Positions 27,927 through 37,630 are shown, counted from the stretch's first letter. The stretch: 64,000 nucleotides of DNA from Helicobacter didelphidarum (GCF_003364195.1 NZ_NXLQ01000001.1:186001-250000), one strand, 5' to 3'. Notes: generated from the sequence alone by a model not told the origin. Translations and numbers: made by a program.

Positions 27927-29777
27927 ATGATACAAGATACCAGCACAAGAAATCAGACTTTAAAAAATAATAATTTATTACAAATTCAAAATCTTCATGT
28001 TTCTTTTCAGCCTATCAATATAATATCTTCACAAAATAATATATCAGAATTCTCTCATGAAAAGATAGATAATTCCAGCAACAAAACACAAACTTTATAC
28101 TACATACATCAAGACAATACTTCTACGCAAGATTCCGATGATACAAAGTCAATAAAAAAACATGATAATTTTCAACTAGATGATATAACTTTTACTCTTA
28201 AAAATGGAGAGTGCATGGGTATAGCTGGTGAAAGTGGTAGCGGTAAGAGTTTATTGGCACGAGTAATCTTAGGTTTAGAATCACACATTCATATCAATAA
28301 TGGCATGATTTGTTTTGAAAATAAAAATCTTCTTGAAATACAATCAACAACGACAAATAAAGCAAATATCTTTACTCATTCTTTTAGTAAAAAACAAAGT
28401 TTTTTACTAAAAGATTCGATTTTTATGAAGTATAAAAAAACAATCCAATCCATTTTAGGTAAAGAAATTACTTATATCCCTCAAGATCCCATTAATGCAC
28501 TCAATCCGCTTCATAAAATCTATAAACAGATTCAAGAGGTATTAAATATTCATGGATTGTTTCTTGATTATGAAAAACGTAAGCAACATATTTGGAATCT
28601 TTGCAATGAATTAGGTTTAAAGCATGAATTGCTTTATCGTTACCCCCATGAATTAAGTGGTGGACAACGTCAAAGAGTTGTAATTTGCATGGCATTAATT
28701 ACCCAACCAAAGCTTATTATATGTGATGAACCAACAACCGCACTTGATTCCCATTTAAGTTTTCAGATTGTAAAACTCCTAAAGGATTTTTCTACTAAAA
28801 TGAAAATTGCTGTACTATTTATTACCCATGATCTTGGTCTTTTAAGATATTTTTGTAAAAAAAATATAATTATGAAAGATGGAAAAATTATTGAAATTCT
28901 TAAAGAAGGTCAGAAACCAAAACATTCCTATACACAAAAACTTTTTGAAGCAAACTCATTAACGCAAAAAAAACGAAACGAAAACGAAACGAAAGTTGTT
29001 GTGGAACTTAAAAATTTTGGTGTAATTGTTAAAAAAAGTAATTTTTTTAACAATAAAATATCAATAATTACAAAAAATGTGAATTTAATCTTGCAAGAAG
29101 GAAAAACTTTGGGTATTATAGGTAAAAGCGGTAGTGGTAAAAGCTCACTTGCTCAAGGCATTCTTCATTTAATGGAAACTCGGGGACAGGATTTTTATTT
29201 TAATAAACAGCTTTCTGATAACGGACTTATTAACAAAAAGTATCTTAAAGATATGAGAAAACATCTTCAAATTGTTTTTCAAGATTCTGCAAGTGCGTTA
29301 AATCCAAGACTTCGTGTCTGGGATATAGTATCAGAAGGTTTATTACTTCAAAAGAAAACTTATGAGGTAATAAATTTAGCTATTCAAAATATTTTTTCTT
29401 TCTTAAAACTAGATATTAGTTTGCTTGAGCGATACCCAGATGAGTTGAGTGGTGGGCAACGTCAAAGAGTCGCTATCGCTCGTGCTATGGTTCTTAATCC
29501 AAAAATACTTATTTTAGATGAACCAACAAGTGCGTTGGATAAATTTGTTCAAAAAGAAACATTAAATCTCTTGATGAAGATGCAACAAAAATATCATTTG
29601 AGTTACATCTTAATCACTCATGATTTAAATGTTGTGGCAAATTTATGTGATGATGTTGCAGTAATTTTTCAAGGTGAAATTATTGAATATGATGCGATGG
29701 ATAATATTTTACATAATCCAAAACATTATTACACACAAAAAATGGTAGAGATTTACCATAATTTTAATTCATTTTAA
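27927..29777 (+). CDS. fused peptide-type ABC transporter ATPase (two nucleotide-binding domains)
   Basis: Two complete ATPase domains in one chain, as in YejF and DppD-DppF type importers for oligopeptides or nickel. Domain 1 has GESGSGKS, YIPQDPINALNP, LSGGQRQRV, ICDEPTTALD and FITHD. Domain 2 has GKSGSGKS, VFQDSASALNP, LSGGQRQRV, LDEPTSALD and LITHD. An extra N/S/D-rich stretch sits between the first strand and the first Walker A. A short CGAAA-type tandem run (28974-28995) lies in the interdomain linker. No permease or binding protein is nearby. The frame is open from 27873, but ATG 27927 after GGATGAG is favoured because a TAGAAT box near 27864 would put transcription start after 27873. 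Confidence 0.9.
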   Translation: MIQDTSTRNQTLKNNNLLQIQNLHVSFQPINIISSQNNISEFSHEKIDNSSNKTQTLYYIHQDNTSTQDSDDTKSIKKHDNFQLDDITFTLKNGECMGIAGESGSGKSLLARVILGLESHIHINNGMICFENKNLLEIQSTTTNKANIFTHSFSKKQSFLLKDSIFMKYKKTIQSILGKEITYIPQDPINALNPLHKIYKQIQEVLNIHGLFLDYEKRKQHIWNLCNELGLKHELLYRYPHELSGGQRQRVVICMALITQPKLIICDEPTTALDSHLSFQIVKLLKDFSTKMKIAVLFITHDLGLLRYFCKKNIIMKDGKIIEILKEGQKPKHSYTQKLFEANSLTQKKRNENETKVVVELKNFGVIVKKSNFFNNKISIITKNVNLILQEGKTLGIIGKSGSGKSSLAQGILHLMETRGQDFYFNKQLSDNGLINKKYLKDMRKHLQIVFQDSASALNPRLRVWDIVSEGLLLQKKTYEVINLAIQNIFSFLKLDISLLERYPDELSGGQRQRVAIARAMVLNPKILILDEPTSALDKFVQKETLNLLMKMQQKYHLSYILITHDLNVVANLCDDVAVIFQGEIIEYDAMDNILHNPKHYYTQKMVEIYHNFNSF

Positions 29778-29787
29778 AGGAAACGGT

Positions 29788-30408
29788 ATGGCAAAAGATT
29801 TGGCTTTATTTATTGACTGCGACAGAATTGATGCGGCTTTTATGTCTGTAATTTTTGATTATTTACAGAATCATGGATATAATATATGTATTAAGAAAGC
29901 CTATGTAGGCAAAGATAATGTAGATATATGGTATAATCAACTCGAAAGACAATATTGCAATGTGATTCTTGGAAACACGCAAGCAAATATTAATATGAAA
30001 ATTAGTGTTGATGTAGCAAAAGCACTTTATCAAGGCAGATACCACGCTATCGCCATCGCATCTAATTATAAGGAATTTGGTGTGTTAGCTAGCTCTATTC
30101 GTATGCATGGTGTAGAGGCTCTTTGTTTTTATCAAGCATCAAAAGGAAATGAGATTTTTCTCAAACGTGCTTATAATATAATTTATGATCTTGAGCCAAC
30201 ACAAAGCAAAACGCATGTTGGCAGTGAAATAGAATCAGCACATGATACTCTTGAAGCCTTTGAAAGTGCACTTGAAGGATTAGATATGAAGTTACTTGAG
30301 GCTAACTTAAGTAATGATACAACAACATCAAAACAATCACGATCGCAAAAAGTCGCACAGGATACTAAAGCAAAAAAATCGACAAAGTCCAGCACAACAA
30401 AAAAATAA
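29788..30408 (+). CDS. NYN-domain (PIN-like) protein
   Basis: The first 135 residues match the NYN/LabA-type fold, a PIN-like putative RNase. The conserved acidic residues are in LFIDCDRIDAAF and ASNYKEFGVLASSIRMHG, with YVGKDNVDIWYN between. The family is predicted to cleave RNA but most bacterial members are uncharacterised. The tail beyond residue 140 is Ser/Thr/Lys/Gln rich, ending KKSTKSSTTKK, probably disordered and basic enough to touch nucleic acid. AAAGGAAACGGT precedes the ATG, ten bases after the ABC gene, so they probably share a transcript. Confidence 0.82.
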   Translation: MAKDLALFIDCDRIDAAFMSVIFDYLQNHGYNICIKKAYVGKDNVDIWYNQLERQYCNVILGNTQANINMKISVDVAKALYQGRYHAIAIASNYKEFGVLASSIRMHGVEALCFYQASKGNEIFLKRAYNIIYDLEPTQSKTHVGSEIESAHDTLEAFESALEGLDMKLLEANLSNDTTTSKQSRSQKVAQDTKAKKSTKSSTTKK

Positions 30409-30421
30409 AACTGCATGATAT

Positions 30422-30456
30422 ATTGCTTGGATATGTGGATTTATGATCCAAGCAAT
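30422..30456. terminator. inverted repeat between convergent genes
   Basis: A perfect 11-base inverted repeat, ATTGCTTGGAT / ATCCAAGCAAT, with a 13-base loop. It lies between the convergent NYN and TolC genes, so a bidirectional terminator or RNA-stabilising hairpin is likely. No strong T-run follows, so intrinsic termination is not certain. Confidence 0.55.
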
Positions 30457-30533
30457 GTGCATCTCTCTAAAGATTTTAGATTATTAAGAATTGAATAATT
30501 TGACTTATACAACAACAAGCAATTAAATATATC

Positions 30534-31931
30534 TTATTTTACATATTTATCAATCTCTTGTCCGCTATAAAAAATATAGTTTGCTTTTTGCATTTCATAA
30601 TTATTTAACGCTTGGATAAAAGTAGATTCCGCATCATATTTTGTGCTTAATGCGGTTAAATACTCCGTGAAAGTAACGAGATTTGCATCATATCGTTTTT
30701 TCATATTATCATAAGATAGATTTGCTGAAATAAGGCTTGCTTTGGCACTAATAATTTGATTTTTTGCTACTTCTATTGCCTTACGATACAGCTCCTCATC
30801 TTTTTTCTGCTCTTCTTTCTTATATGCAAGGTTTTTTTCATTTGCGAGAGTTGCAAGTGTAAAAGATTGTTTTTGGACACTAAGACCTATTTTTGCAAAG
30901 AGTTGATAAGTAAAATTCAGTGCAAACGAATTATGATTATAGGCATAATTTGCTAGAAATCCTCCACTACTAAATCCTCCACCAGGATTTGCAATGGCAT
31001 TATTTATCATATCTTGTGCAAAGTTTGGAATCTGCATATTATATGTATAAGTGTCTTGTAAAGTAAAGCTTGGGTAATAATGCAATTGTGCATTTTGATA
31101 TTTAAGTGCTTTGATTTGATACTCAAGTGATTTAATATCGCTACGATCTTCTAGTACATAGGTTGGATCTGCGATATTTGCACGGCGGATGCCTTCTATT
31201 TTACTATTTGTGAGATATTCTAAGAGCAGTTTGCTTTGTGTGAGATTCAGTGTAGCATTATCAATTTGATATTTTGTTGATGAAGCTTGAGATTTGAGTG
31301 ATTCTAAATCAGCGATTGTGCGAAGCCCTTGATCATAGAGCTTTTGCACTCTATCGACATCAGATTGAATCTGTTGTAATTTGTGCTGAAGTGTAATGAG
31401 TGTAGATTCATTGCTAAAATATGTATAGTATTGTTGGACAACTTGCAGATAGACACTTTGTTTGGCATATTTTGTATCATAATTTGTCTTTTGCATAGTC
31501 GCATTCTTTTCACGTGTCGCCTCATAAGTACTCCAATCAAATGTCCAGCTTAATGCTAATTGTGCATTTTGAGCGTGATAACTTGTTGGATCGGATATGC
31601 GTCCGCCTGCACCAATATGATTAAAATTATATTTTGCATCAAGAGTTGGGATAAAAGCGAGTTTTGAGATGAGATATTCTTTTTGTGCTTGTTGGTTTAA
31701 GAGATTTTGCCCTTGTAATGAGTAGTTATTGTTTGCACGTTCTAAAAGTTCTTTGAGTGTTACACCATTGTTAGAATCTGCACGCAAAATAGATTCTAAT
31801 TGCAAATCTGATGTAGGATTAGGTTGAGGATTTGAGTTACTCTCAAATCCTAGTGGTTCAGCATAAAGAGAAAATGTTATACAAGAAAGAATAACTGAAA
31901 TTTTTTGTAATATTTTTGTTTTTATAAACAT
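30534..31931 (-). CDS. TolC-family outer membrane efflux protein
   Basis: An outer membrane channel subunit that completes tripartite export pumps or type I secretion. A signal peptide (to about residue 24) precedes two repeats of long helices and beta-strand segments typical of the OEP family (NLTQSKLLLEYLTNSKIEG, and the C-terminal LSYDNMKKRYDANLVTFTEYLTA). Length, 465 residues, is normal. GGAGATAC precedes the ATG. Neither an RND pump nor a periplasmic adaptor is adjacent, so it must serve partners coded elsewhere. H. pylori has several such channels (Hef types). Confidence 0.92.
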   Translation of the reverse strand: MFIKTKILQKISVILSCITFSLYAEPLGFESNSNPQPNPTSDLQLESILRADSNNGVTLKELLERANNNYSLQGQNLLNQQAQKEYLISKLAFIPTLDAKYNFNHIGAGGRISDPTSYHAQNAQLALSWTFDWSTYEATREKNATMQKTNYDTKYAKQSVYLQVVQQYYTYFSNESTLITLQHKLQQIQSDVDRVQKLYDQGLRTIADLESLKSQASSTKYQIDNATLNLTQSKLLLEYLTNSKIEGIRRANIADPTYVLEDRSDIKSLEYQIKALKYQNAQLHYYPSFTLQDTYTYNMQIPNFAQDMINNAIANPGGGFSSGGFLANYAYNHNSFALNFTYQLFAKIGLSVQKQSFTLATLANEKNLAYKKEEQKKDEELYRKAIEVAKNQIISAKASLISANLSYDNMKKRYDANLVTFTEYLTALSTKYDAESTFIQALNNYEMQKANYIFYSGQEIDKYVK

Positions 31932-32343
31932 TTTGTATCTCCAAAAAATGAGTTAAAATAAATAATTGCATAAGCAAATAAAATCCTTATTGTATCACTT
32001 TAAAATAAATAAATAGTGCTTCTCTGGGTATTCATAAAAGTTTTATAAAAATATTTAAGAAAAATTATATAAGATTTGTAACAAAATATAATTCTTACAA
32101 ATTCTACTAGAGAATCTCCAAAGAAGAATCTTGATTTATTGATTATAATCTTTATTAAGTATTAAAAGGGAAATTTAATCAAATCCATATTGAATAGAGA
32201 AACTACCATATCGTAATTATATTAGATATAAGCCTAAGAATTCTCATAATAAACTTTCAAAATCAAATATCATACAATAAAAAATGATACAATAACGATA
32301 ATATTTTAGATTTTTTGTAGAAATTATTCGAGCGAGGAAAGAC
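31932..32343. other. 412-base divergent promoter region
   Basis: No gene or RNA seen. It should hold promoters for the leftward TolC gene and for pdxA. A TGATACAAT extended -10 for pdxA lies at 32285-32293. Confidence 0.4.
32285..32293 (+). promoter_or_regulatory. extended -10 box for pdxA
   Basis: TGATACAAT, about 51 bases before the pdxA ATG. Prediction only. Confidence 0.4.
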
Positions 32344-33870
32344 ATGCAACGAAGAAATACTAACAAAACTCATAACCTTTTGAATGCCAATTCACAAAAT
32401 CTTTCAAATAAAAGTCTCCAATCCCTTAAAAATCTTGAGAGATTAGAAGAAATAGAAGAGATAAAAGAAAATATAGAGAATCAAGAGAAAAGTGAATCTG
32501 AAAAAATACTTCATAATCCCACGCTGAAAGCTACCTATACAAAAAAAATCTATAATTCTAAACAACGCAATACAAAGATCTTTCAAACTCAAGGGATACA
32601 AAATATTTCAAAGAAACCAACTATTTATGTGTCATGTGGGGATATTAATGGCATTGGATTAGAACTTATTTTGCGTAATCATGAGATGATTGCAAAGTGG
32701 TGTAAGCCAATCTATTGCGTGAGTTGGGATTTACTTGCAAGGGCTGCTAAGTTATTGGGGATTAAACCTCCAATTACTATGCAACTTCATGAAGTAGATT
32801 CTACTGGGATATCTATCCAACAAGGTATGCCAACGCAACAAAGTGGACAATATAGTTTTGAGTCTTTTTGCACCGCTCTTGAATTAAGCATAAAACATAA
32901 TGTTGGGCTTGTAACACTGCCAATCAATAAATATGCTTGGAATCTTGCTGGGATACAATACGCAGGACATACAGAATATTTGCGTGAGAGATTTCAAAAA
33001 AATGCAATTATGATGCTTGGCTGCGAAGAAATGTTTGTTGCACTTTTTACTGATCATATACCACTTAATGCTGTTGCACAAAATGTTCAAAAAGAGAGAT
33101 TGACTAATTTTTTGCGTGATTTTTATCTCTCTTTTTTTGCAACCAAAAATATCTCACTGCCAATACACAAAGAAGATGACAAGATGACACAAGAAAGAAA
33201 CTTCTCTAATATATCTCAACAAGAATCTGCAACTACAAAAACAGATTATAAAGACTATACAATACCTATGGAACTTCATCTTGATAAACAAATGAACGCT
33301 TTAAAACATTATGCACTCAACTACAAAATGGTGGCAAGACTCCTTGATATTAACCATTCGTTACAAGAATCTGATGATATGCTCTTGCAAGAAGAGAATA
33401 CAAATTCTTTAGAATCTCATCGCAATAAGGGGCAAGATTCTGAATTATTGCAAATTGCAGTTTTAGGATTAAATCCACATGCAGGAGATAATGGAGTATT
33501 AGGAAATGAGGATTTTATAATCAAAGATTGTATAGAATCTCTCAATCAAATATTAGGTCATGAAGTTTTTGTAGGTCCTATCGCACCAGATTCTGCTTTT
33601 ATACCCAGTAATCGCAAAAAGTTTAAAATATTTGTTGCAATGTATCATGATAGTGGATTAGCACCGCTTAAATCTTTGTATTTTGATAGAAGCATTAATG
33701 TGAGCCTTAATCTCCCTATACTCCGCACAAGCCCAGATCATGGCACAGGATATGATAAAGCGTATAAGGTAAATACGAATTTAAATATGCAAAGCTACCT
33801 TGAAAGTTTTAAATTTCTCATTTTGCGAACAATCCATCAAGAAGCACTGCAAAAAAGTATCCCATCATAA
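32344..33870 (+). CDS. pdxA: 4-hydroxythreonine-4-phosphate dehydrogenase, enlarged
   Basis: Oxidises 4-phosphohydroxy-L-threonine in pyridoxal phosphate synthesis; works with PdxJ (coded at 52.9 kb here). Metal-binding histidines lie in YAGHTEYLRERF, TDHIPLNAV and YHDSGLAPLK, and the catalytic core is complete (ISVSCGDINGIG-like start at about residue 95, SPDHGTGYDKAYK at the end). The family is about 310-330 residues; this protein has 508. It has about 95 extra N-terminal residues, rich in N, K, E and S, and about 100 inserted near residues 260-360. The first ATG follows GAGGAAAG, so the extension is probably translated. In H. pylori pdxA adjoins pdxJ; here they are separated. Confidence 0.93.
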   Translation: MQRRNTNKTHNLLNANSQNLSNKSLQSLKNLERLEEIEEIKENIENQEKSESEKILHNPTLKATYTKKIYNSKQRNTKIFQTQGIQNISKKPTIYVSCGDINGIGLELILRNHEMIAKWCKPIYCVSWDLLARAAKLLGIKPPITMQLHEVDSTGISIQQGMPTQQSGQYSFESFCTALELSIKHNVGLVTLPINKYAWNLAGIQYAGHTEYLRERFQKNAIMMLGCEEMFVALFTDHIPLNAVAQNVQKERLTNFLRDFYLSFFATKNISLPIHKEDDKMTQERNFSNISQQESATTKTDYKDYTIPMELHLDKQMNALKHYALNYKMVARLLDINHSLQESDDMLLQEENTNSLESHRNKGQDSELLQIAVLGLNPHAGDNGVLGNEDFIIKDCIESLNQILGHEVFVGPIAPDSAFIPSNRKKFKIFVAMYHDSGLAPLKSLYFDRSINVSLNLPILRTSPDHGTGYDKAYKVNTNLNMQSYLESFKFLILRTIHQEALQKSIPS

Positions 33871-34050
33871 ATTTACCTAAAAAATTCTTTCAGACTAAAT
33901 ACTTACAAATTTATAATGATACAAAGATTCCATACTATCAATATAAAGCAAATGAGATACAGAATCTTTTTGGAGAAAGAGAAAGAATATTTTTAAAACT
34001 ATGCTAAAATAAGTACCTATGCTTTGTGTAAAAAAGGGGAAAGAAAGAAA

Positions 34051-34539
34051 ATGAAACTCAAGTATATGTTTATAGTATGTTTATTTAACATTCTTTATGC
34101 AGGAGATATTTCTGGCGTGTATTCTGTCATACATGATGGAAAAGAAAGTTATACAGAAATTTTCAAAAAAAATAATAAATTTTATGCTGTTGGTTTCGCA
34201 AATAAAAACAAATCAAATGAATCGCAAGAAAATACTTTAGATATTAATAACCCTAATCCAGAACTACGCACTAGACCGATGCGTGGTGTGGTATTTATGT
34301 GGAATCTTGTAGCGAAAAATGAGAAAGAATATATACGAGGGAAATTATATAGATTTGATAATGGTAAGGAATACCATGTAAATGCAAAACAAGATGGTAA
34401 TATTTTAAAACTAAGAATAAGTAAAGATTCTAAAGGGACTATGGGAAAAACAATTCAATGGAGAAAAATGAATCTAGATGAAATCAAATCGATACAAGCA
34501 GAAAGGCTTGACATCGATACTTTGGAATTGCCTCAATGA
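34051..34539 (+). CDS. DUF2147 secreted protein
   Basis: Small exported protein of the DUF2147 family. A signal peptide of about 17 residues (KLKYMFIVCLFNILYA) is followed by the typical SGVYSV opening and a tryptophan-containing RPMRGVVFMWNL...RGKLYRFDNGKEYH beta-rich region. The role is unknown; family members are found in the envelopes of many proteobacteria. I chose the ATG at 34051 (after a GGGGAAAGAAAG stretch) because the upstream TTG start adds an implausible basic leader. Confidence 0.82.
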   Translation: MKLKYMFIVCLFNILYAGDISGVYSVIHDGKESYTEIFKKNNKFYAVGFANKNKSNESQENTLDINNPNPELRTRPMRGVVFMWNLVAKNEKEYIRGKLYRFDNGKEYHVNAKQDGNILKLRISKDSKGTMGKTIQWRKMNLDEIKSIQAERLDIDTLELPQ

Positions 34540-35221
34540 TTGGTTGAGATATAATTTCTCACTCTTGGAATCTTATCACTTCATTATGAGAAAATTCATT
34601 CACTTCTTTTTGGAATCTTGCGATATTTTTTAATTTTCTGATAATTCAACTATGATTTCAAGACAATTTAAGCTTTCAGAATCGAATCCAAATTATCAGA
34701 TTGGGATAAGAAGCCGGGCTTTACTGGTGGAATGTAACAAAAGGGAGCATTATTTTAGTTTTAAAAAGATATAAATAAAATTCTTTTTACAATAAGATGC
34801 AATGATGCTAAGAAAAACCAACAAAAATTTATATGAACATCAAATCATAAGTATCTATGTCTGTATAATGTTTTGTGAATCTTTTTGGGAAAAATATAAA
34901 TTTTGTTGATTTTTAATAATCATTAAAAATTTATTTCTTGCTTTTCCCTGCTCTTTACTTAATGTTATCAAAAAAATGTTTGCAAAAGACATTATATAAT
35001 TTTCATAAAATACTTTATTGGCAACCAAATGGTAGAACCACATGACATTCAAAATTTTTTATTAGTCTCTAATTATAAAGATATAATACAATGTTAATTG
35101 ATTTTTGATTCTCTTTAGTATATATGATTTGAATATGACACGAACAAATAAGACTTTAATATATTTCTATTGAATATCTTTGTATATTTTTCTACTTACT
35201 CGTAAAACTAATTTACAAGGT
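34540..35221. other. 682-base gap with small ORF remnant
   Basis: Mostly A/T-rich with no RNA gene recognised. A short GC-richer island near 34710-34745 falls in the 40-codon frame listed separately. A leftward 65-codon frame (34855-35052) has no ribosome site and no recognisable content. Confidence 0.4.
34652..34774 (+). CDS. possible 40-residue ORF or gene-end remnant
   Basis: ATG at 34652 to TAA at 34772. The deduced peptide is balanced and charged (KLSESNPNYQIGIRSRALL, then VECNKREHYFSF), more protein-like than a random A/T-rich frame. The underlying DNA is locally GC-richer than its surroundings. No Shine-Dalgarno is visible. I do not recognise it; it may be the last piece of a lost gene. 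Confidence 0.25.
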   Translation: MISRQFKLSESNPNYQIGIRSRALLVECNKREHYFSFKKI

Positions 35222-36670
35222 TTAGCTCAAACTTTTAAGAAATTCAACACATGCACGTACACCTATACCGCTAGCACCAGATGGATTTACACTCCATTCT
35301 TTTTCCACATAAGCAGGTCCTGCAATATCAATATGCAACCATTTTTCTTTATATTCTTCTCGGATAAATTCACCTAAAAACATTCCTGCTGTAATGGCAC
35401 CACCATATCGAGAACTTGAAACATTACTCACATCAGCAATTTTGGATTCTATAAGTTTTTTTAAATGTTTATTAAAAGGAAGAGTGTGTGCCAATTCTCC
35501 AGACTTTAGGGCAGATTCTACAAATTTTTGTTTTAAATCCTCATTGTAGCCCATTACACCACTTGTATATTCTCCTAATGCTACAACACATGCACCTGTA
35601 AGTGTTGCAAAATCTATAATAATATCTACATCAAGATCTTGTGCATAACTTAAACAATCTGCTAATACCAGCCTACCTTCAGCATCTGTATTCTTTACTT
35701 CAATACTTTTCTTTTCACGAGATATTAATACATCATCTGGGCGATAAGCACTTTTGCCAATTGCATTATCAGTAATTCCCATGATAGCGTGTAATTCAAT
35801 ATCAAGCTCAAGTGCAATGGTTGCAAGAAATGCACCAAGAACAGCACATGCACCACCTTTATCTGCTTTCATTGTTGTCATATAATCTGCCGGTTTAAGG
35901 CTTAAACCACCTGTATCATATACTAATCCTTTACCAACAATTGCGATTTTTTTTCTATTGTTACTACTTTTAGAATCTTTTGGTTTATAACTTAAATGTG
36001 CTAAAAATGCTGGGAAATTTGATGCTTGATTCACAGCGAGAAACGCACCCATTTTTTGTTCTTCCATATATGAGTTACTTCGAATAATGGCTTGAATTTC
36101 TGCGTTTTTATACTTTTTTGCGTATTGCATTGTTATGTTTTGTGCTAATTCAGAGAGATAAACAGAATTCGCTATGTTGGGGGGGGTATTGACAATATCA
36201 CGGACAAAATTTACACTCTTGCAAATGATCTGAGATTCATGCAAGATTTTTTCATTGATATGTAGTAAATTAATTGTGATTTCTAGTTTTTCATCATCTT
36301 TTTTGGTTTTAAATCCATTATATTCGTAACCACCAAGTAAAAATCCTTGTAAAATATGGGACTGATCTTCTTTAGCAATACCTTTCAGATCTAAATTTGC
36401 TTGAGTAATTTTTAAATTTCTTAAACTTTTTATTGCAAGACACGCTGCATTTGCATAAGATTCTGGATTATCATCATCTAAACCAACATAGAGAATCTTA
36501 TCTGTTTGAACATAAAAATTGCCTTTAGCTTTATAGCCAAGCTCCTCCAATAGTGCAAAATTTGCAATCTTTGTTTTTCTTTTTTTAAGAGAATCTTCTG
36601 TAATAAAAATGATTTTTACGCCGACTTCTTTTGTATTTTCCTTGAGTTGAATATGCTGCGTATCTAACAT
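35222..36670 (-). CDS. pepA: leucyl aminopeptidase (M17)
   Basis: Cytosolic two-metal aminopeptidase removing N-terminal residues from peptides. The M17 core is intact: FVRDIVNTPPN, then VGKGLVYDTGGLSLKPADYM, the metal ligands in MKADKGGACAVLGA, and the signature NTDAEGRLVLAD. Length, 482 residues, is normal. AAAAAGGAAG precedes the ATG. The dedA-like gene lies just upstream in the same direction, an order I recall from H. pylori (HP0571-HP0570). Confidence 0.96.
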   Translation of the reverse strand: MLDTQHIQLKENTKEVGVKIIFITEDSLKKRKTKIANFALLEELGYKAKGNFYVQTDKILYVGLDDDNPESYANAACLAIKSLRNLKITQANLDLKGIAKEDQSHILQGFLLGGYEYNGFKTKKDDEKLEITINLLHINEKILHESQIICKSVNFVRDIVNTPPNIANSVYLSELAQNITMQYAKKYKNAEIQAIIRSNSYMEEQKMGAFLAVNQASNFPAFLAHLSYKPKDSKSSNNRKKIAIVGKGLVYDTGGLSLKPADYMTTMKADKGGACAVLGAFLATIALELDIELHAIMGITDNAIGKSAYRPDDVLISREKKSIEVKNTDAEGRLVLADCLSYAQDLDVDIIIDFATLTGACVVALGEYTSGVMGYNEDLKQKFVESALKSGELAHTLPFNKHLKKLIESKIADVSNVSSSRYGGAITAGMFLGEFIREEYKEKWLHIDIAGPAYVEKEWSVNPSGASGIGVRACVEFLKSLS

Positions 36671-36695
36671 TTACTTCCTTTTTGTTAAATTTAAT

Positions 36696-37415
36696 TTAGT
36701 TTGTTGCAATCGTGTGATTTTTCTGAACCTGAGATCTTTTGCGTTTCCACATAAAGAAAGCTATAATGGATAAAATTATAACCAATAAAATCATAAAAAG
36801 TATAGGATTTTGTGTGATTATTGCAAAAAAATCAGCTAAAAACTCTAAAATCTCTTCGCCAAAATACCAAGCAGGAACAATGGTAATAGCAGCCCAAATC
36901 CATGCCGATATAAGATTTATTATGGCGAATTTGATTGCAGAGTAGCGCGTTAAACCAATACTTATTGGGATAATTGTGCGTAAGCCATACATATATCGCT
37001 GAATAAAGATTATTGGCCAGCCATATTTTTGCATAAGACGTGATGCAAGAGCAAATTTACGCCTTTGAGATCGAAATTTGTTTTGCACATAGTCTTTGTT
37101 GAATCTTCCAATATAAAAATATATTTGGTCTCCTGTAAAACCACCAAGCCCCGCAACAAGGATACAAGTGTAAATATCTAAATATCCTTGATGAGAGGCT
37201 ATTCCTGCAAGTAGTAGCCCCCACTCACCCTCTAAGATACTCCAACAAAATAGAATTATATATCCCCAATCTTCTACATGGTTTGCCCATAATTGTTTGA
37301 TTGTAGATTCAAAAGAGAATTGCGAGTTTTTAATATATAGATATAGCATAATCATACCAGTCAAGATGATACATGTTGTAATGATATGCTTTATTTTGAA
37401 TCTACTTGGCTGCAT
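36696..37415 (-). CDS. DedA-family membrane protein
   Basis: DedA/SNARE-associated family protein; members flip undecaprenyl phosphate or phospholipids and affect envelope integrity. Signature parts seen are EGEWGLLLAGIAS, GGFTGDQIYFYIGR, the charged loop FIQRYMYGLRTIIPISIGLT and WAAITIVPAWYFGEEI. Four to five membrane segments are expected. The ATG at 37415 follows CGGAGAAG and gives 239 residues; a TTG further upstream has no ribosome site. The adjacent downstream gene is pepA. Confidence 0.9.
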   Translation of the reverse strand: MQPSRFKIKHIITTCIILTGMIMLYLYIKNSQFSFESTIKQLWANHVEDWGYIILFCWSILEGEWGLLLAGIASHQGYLDIYTCILVAGLGGFTGDQIYFYIGRFNKDYVQNKFRSQRRKFALASRLMQKYGWPIIFIQRYMYGLRTIIPISIGLTRYSAIKFAIINLISAWIWAAITIVPAWYFGEEILEFLADFFAIITQNPILFMILLVIILSIIAFFMWKRKRSQVQKNHTIATN

Positions 37416-37587
37416 ATTTTCTTCTCCGAAGTCAGAGTATTGAGCGAGCAATTTATTTTATTAAAGTGGTAATTTTAAAATATTCAATAGAGTATGATAA
37501 TCCATAATGATTAATAATGTGTTATTTTTATTTTTATTTATATAGAAATCTTAGTATAGAATAAATGGAATAATATATTTTTTAGGT

Positions 37588-37593
37588 TATAAT
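37588..37593 (+). promoter_or_regulatory. -10 box for rnhA
   Basis: TATAAT preceded by AGGT, 38 bases before the rnhA ATG. Confidence 0.5.
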
Positions 37594-37630
37594 TTCAACA
37601 TAAATACCTGAAAGAATTTATGGAAAAACG

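Noticed and set aside
34855-35052. 65-residue minus-strand frame
   Set aside because: No ribosome site and no recognisable content in an A/T-rich gap.
36179-36186. G8 run within pepA as a phase-variation tract
   Set aside because: It encodes the conserved Asn-Thr-Pro-Pro-Asn segment of M17 aminopeptidases in frame. Length is modest and the gene is intact, so sequence constraint explains it.
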